A stretch of DNA of 14,584 bases from Chloroflexota bacterium (lineage in GTDB: Bacteria; Chloroflexota; Chloroflexia; Thermomicrobiales; UBA6265), in NCBI GenBank assembly GCA_023424355.1, contig JAFAEA010000396.1, positions 1-14,584 on the forward strand. The letters run 5' to 3'. This document shows positions 12,737 to 14,584 of this stretch, one piece after another (position 1 is the first letter of the stretch; each line of letters starts with the position of its first letter). Made by a program: the position numbers and the translations under genes. The notes beneath the pieces are model-generated. The model worked only from the letters and a program-made list of their open reading frames with translations, had not been told where the DNA came from and ran no database searches.

Positions 12737-14439
12737 CCCACGCTTCTGTACGCACCACCGCTGGCCACGCCACCTGGACTGGTGAACAACTTCTGGATGC
12801 CCTTTCGTTCGCGGCACGGCTGCTGAGCCATCACCGTGACAGAGTGAATGCACTGAATGTGTTCCCAATTCCCGATGGCGATACCGGCACCAACATGGCG
12901 CTCACCATGAACGCCAGTTTGGATATTGCCGTAAAAGCCAACGCCACCGATACGGTAGGACACCTCGCCGATCGGTTTGCCTACGGTGCTCTTATGGGTG
13001 CCCGCGGAAACAGCGGTGTGATTCTCAGCCAGATCTGGAGAGGCTTTGCCAACGGCCTGGAAGGCTGCAAGGTGATGACCGGTGCGGATTTGGGCAAGGC
13101 GCTGGATGCTGCCCGAGAGAAGGCATATGGTGCCGTAATGCGTCCTGTAGAAGGCACCATGCTCACCGTAATTCGGTATGCTGCCGAGGATGCGCACAAG
13201 GTTGCCAAGGCTGACAGCAGCGTCACCGACGTGCTGGAGGCCGCGGTCGCAGGTGCACAACGTGCATTGGAAGAAACTCCCCAGATGCTCGATATCCTTC
13301 GTCAGGCTGGGGTAGTCGATGCCGGTGGCCAGGGTGTTGTCTATCTGCTGGATGGCATGTACCGATTCGCGCTCGGCAATACCACCATCGATGAAGAGAG
13401 CTCTGTGGAGCAGGTCGGTGCCGAAATGAACTTCCTCGATGATGTCGCGGAACTCCACGGCGAGGATCCATTTGGTTACTGCACCAACTTCATGGTGTTC
13501 GGTGAGGGCATAGACTTCCCCGCCGCCCGCGAGACGTTCGCCAATATGGGGCAAAGCGTGGTCGCTGTCGGTGATGAAACCGTCGTGAAGGTCCACATTC
13601 ACACCGAGAATCCGGGAGAAGTACTAGCCTACGCGCTCACGCTCGGCTATCTGGATCAGATCAAGATCGATAACATGACTCTCCAGACAGAGGAGCTGAA
13701 GAGCCAACGATCCGGCGCGGGCGATGACAACGATTCATCGCGGCCATCGTGGGCAGGTTCCGAGATCCCGACCGAAATCCACGGTAACACCGGAATCATC
13801 GCGGTTGCGGCAGGTCAGGGGTTGGCAGATGCCCTGCTCTCGATGGGTGCAAACCTCATTGTGATGGGCGGCCAAACCATGAACCCATCCACCGAGGATC
13901 TGCTTCAAGCGGTCGAATCCTTGCCGGTGGATCAGGTGATCATTCTCCCGAACAACAAGAACATCATCCTCGCGGCGCAACAGGTGCAGGACCTGACCGA
14001 AAAGACGGTGAAGGTGGTTCCGAGCAAATCCATGCCAGATGGCCTGGCGGCACTTGGTGCCTTCGGGTTTGCGCAGGATATTGATGACAACGCGGAATCC
14101 ATGACGGAAGCCATGGATGATGTAAGTTGCGTGGAAATCACCACTGCTGTGAGAGATGTAGAACTCAATGGGGTCGATGTGAAGGAAGGCCAGCTCATCG
14201 GGTTGATGGATGGCAATCTCGTTTCCTCTGGCACCGATTTGGTGCAAATTCTGGTGCAAACGCTGAAATCCCTGAAGGATATCGATCCCGAACTCCTCAC
14301 TGTTTTCGTTGGTGAAGATGCTTCTGAGGAGGACACGAGCACACTGGAAGAAGCGATTTCGGATATCTATCCGATCGCCGAAACCGAGGTAGTTCAGGGC
14401 GATCAGGCTCATTACCATTTCATCATTGCAGTAGAGTAA
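12733..14439 (+). CDS. fakA: DAK2-domain fatty acid kinase subunit FakA (YloV-like)
   Basis: FakA phosphorylates fatty acids carried by a DegV-family FakB, feeding exogenous fatty acids to acyl-phosphate for phospholipid synthesis. It has 568 residues, close to the usual 550. The N-terminal DhaL-type kinase domain (about 15-215) has NVFPIPDGDTGTNM with Mg-binding Asp48 and Asp50, GARGNSGVILSQI at 89-101, PVEGTMLTV at 138-146 and VVDAGGQGVVYL at 194-205. The middle domain has VVKVHIHTENPGEVL with His288 and His290, known as metal ligands in FakA. The C-terminal domain shows VMGGQTMNPSTEDLL at 377-391 and VIILPNNKNI at 402-411. A Gly/Asp/Ser linker lies at about 327-340. It overlaps asp23 by four bases and is followed by degV, the expected FakB partner. 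Confidence 0.94.
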   Translation: MTHASVRTTAGHATWTGEQLLDALSFAARLLSHHRDRVNALNVFPIPDGDTGTNMALTMNASLDIAVKANATDTVGHLADRFAYGALMGARGNSGVILSQIWRGFANGLEGCKVMTGADLGKALDAAREKAYGAVMRPVEGTMLTVIRYAAEDAHKVAKADSSVTDVLEAAVAGAQRALEETPQMLDILRQAGVVDAGGQGVVYLLDGMYRFALGNTTIDEESSVEQVGAEMNFLDDVAELHGEDPFGYCTNFMVFGEGIDFPAARETFANMGQSVVAVGDETVVKVHIHTENPGEVLAYALTLGYLDQIKIDNMTLQTEELKSQRSGAGDDNDSSRPSWAGSEIPTEIHGNTGIIAVAAGQGLADALLSMGANLIVMGGQTMNPSTEDLLQAVESLPVDQVIILPNNKNIILAAQQVQDLTEKTVKVVPSKSMPDGLAALGAFGFAQDIDDNAESMTEAMDDVSCVEITTAVRDVELNGVDVKEGQLIGLMDGNLVSSGTDLVQILVQTLKSLKDIDPELLTVFVGEDASEEDTSTLEEAISDIYPIAETEVVQGDQAHYHFIIAVE

Positions 14440-14493
14440 ACCTAATTCTGCGCACTTTCGGCGCATCCGCTCTGCCAAGGAGGCACTTTGCGA

Positions 14494-14584
14494 ATGAGCA
14501 GTAACCGGACAGTGGCTGTTGTCACGGATAGCACGTGTGACCTCGATCACCAAACTGCCGCCAATAATGGAATCACCGTGGTGC
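14494..14584 (+). CDS. DegV-family protein, N-terminal fragment (FakB-like)
   Basis: Only the first 30 codons are in the window. They read MSSNRTVAVVTDSTCDL and onward; VVTDSTCDL is the N-terminal motif of DegV proteins, whose Thr/Ser residues help bind a fatty-acid carboxylate. AAGGAGG lies 10 bases before this ATG. A TTG six bases earlier, with 4-base spacing, is an alternative start. It begins 54 bases after fakA, so co-transcription is likely. FakB function is inferred from this placement and the family motif. Confidence 0.85.
   Translation, partial: MSSNRTVAVVTDSTCDLDHQTAANNGITVV

Noticed and set aside
12643..13602. Minus-strand open frame (319 codons) opposite fakA
   Set aside because: It is an antisense shadow of a conserved gene, with no motif and no ribosome site.
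14449..14465. TGCGC/GCGCA hairpin after fakA as a terminator
   Set aside because: The stem has 5 bp and no T-run follows; read-through into degV is more likely.

Overview
The window looks like chromosomal DNA of a bacterium, most likely a monoderm-type lineage related to Chloroflexota. This assignment is an inference from gene content and order; no rRNA or tRNA gene is present to anchor it. The clues are a fused hemC-hemD gene, an L21-L27 pair with no Prp protease gene between them, zinc-ribbon (Cys4) forms of L28 and L31, and an rpmB gene divergent from asp23-fakA, the order known from Firmicutes and their relatives. Nothing indicates a phage, transposon, CRISPR array or recent insertion.

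Left part (1-6855). The window opens inside an MFS transporter gene (+). Its end overlaps by 17 bases the end of a minus-strand cluster. In transcription order that cluster is hemCD (fused hydroxymethylbilane synthase and uroporphyrinogen III synthase), hemB, hemE, an OmpR-type response regulator and its membrane histidine kinase. The hem genes are tightly coupled (a 4-base overlap, then a 3-base gap). They convert 5-aminolevulinate to coproporphyrinogen III. The two-component pair has its own -10 box and a 16-bp perfect palindrome just downstream of hemE.

Regulatory gap and cupin (6856-7513). The 187 bases between hemCD (-) and a cupin gene (+) are dense in symmetry: a 10-bp inverted repeat, a 17-bp palindrome inside the cupin promoter spacer, and two tandem 7-1-7 Fur-family-like boxes. 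Iron- or metal-dependent control of the hem operon and the cupin is the best guess. The cupin gene ends at a strong hairpin terminator.

Ribosomal block (7514-9146). A 380-base leader region with two candidate promoters and several possible RNA helices precedes rplU-rpmA-rpmE. L31 carries an unusual Ala/Glu/Lys-rich tail of about 90 residues. A strong bidirectional terminator separates rpmE from a convergent XRE-type repressor gene.

Right part (9161-14584). The XRE gene (-) diverges from a two-gene unit: a PfkB-fold protein that lacks the catalytic GAGD motif, and queG (queuosine biosynthesis). Next come rpmB (-) and, divergently, asp23-fakA-degV. FakA and a DegV-type protein are the known pair for phosphorylating exogenous fatty acids, so this end probably serves membrane-lipid metabolism. 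The degV gene runs off the window.

The strongest leads for something new are the regulatory gap upstream of the hem operon, the motif-less PfkB-like protein before queG, the long L31 tail, and the structured rplU leader.
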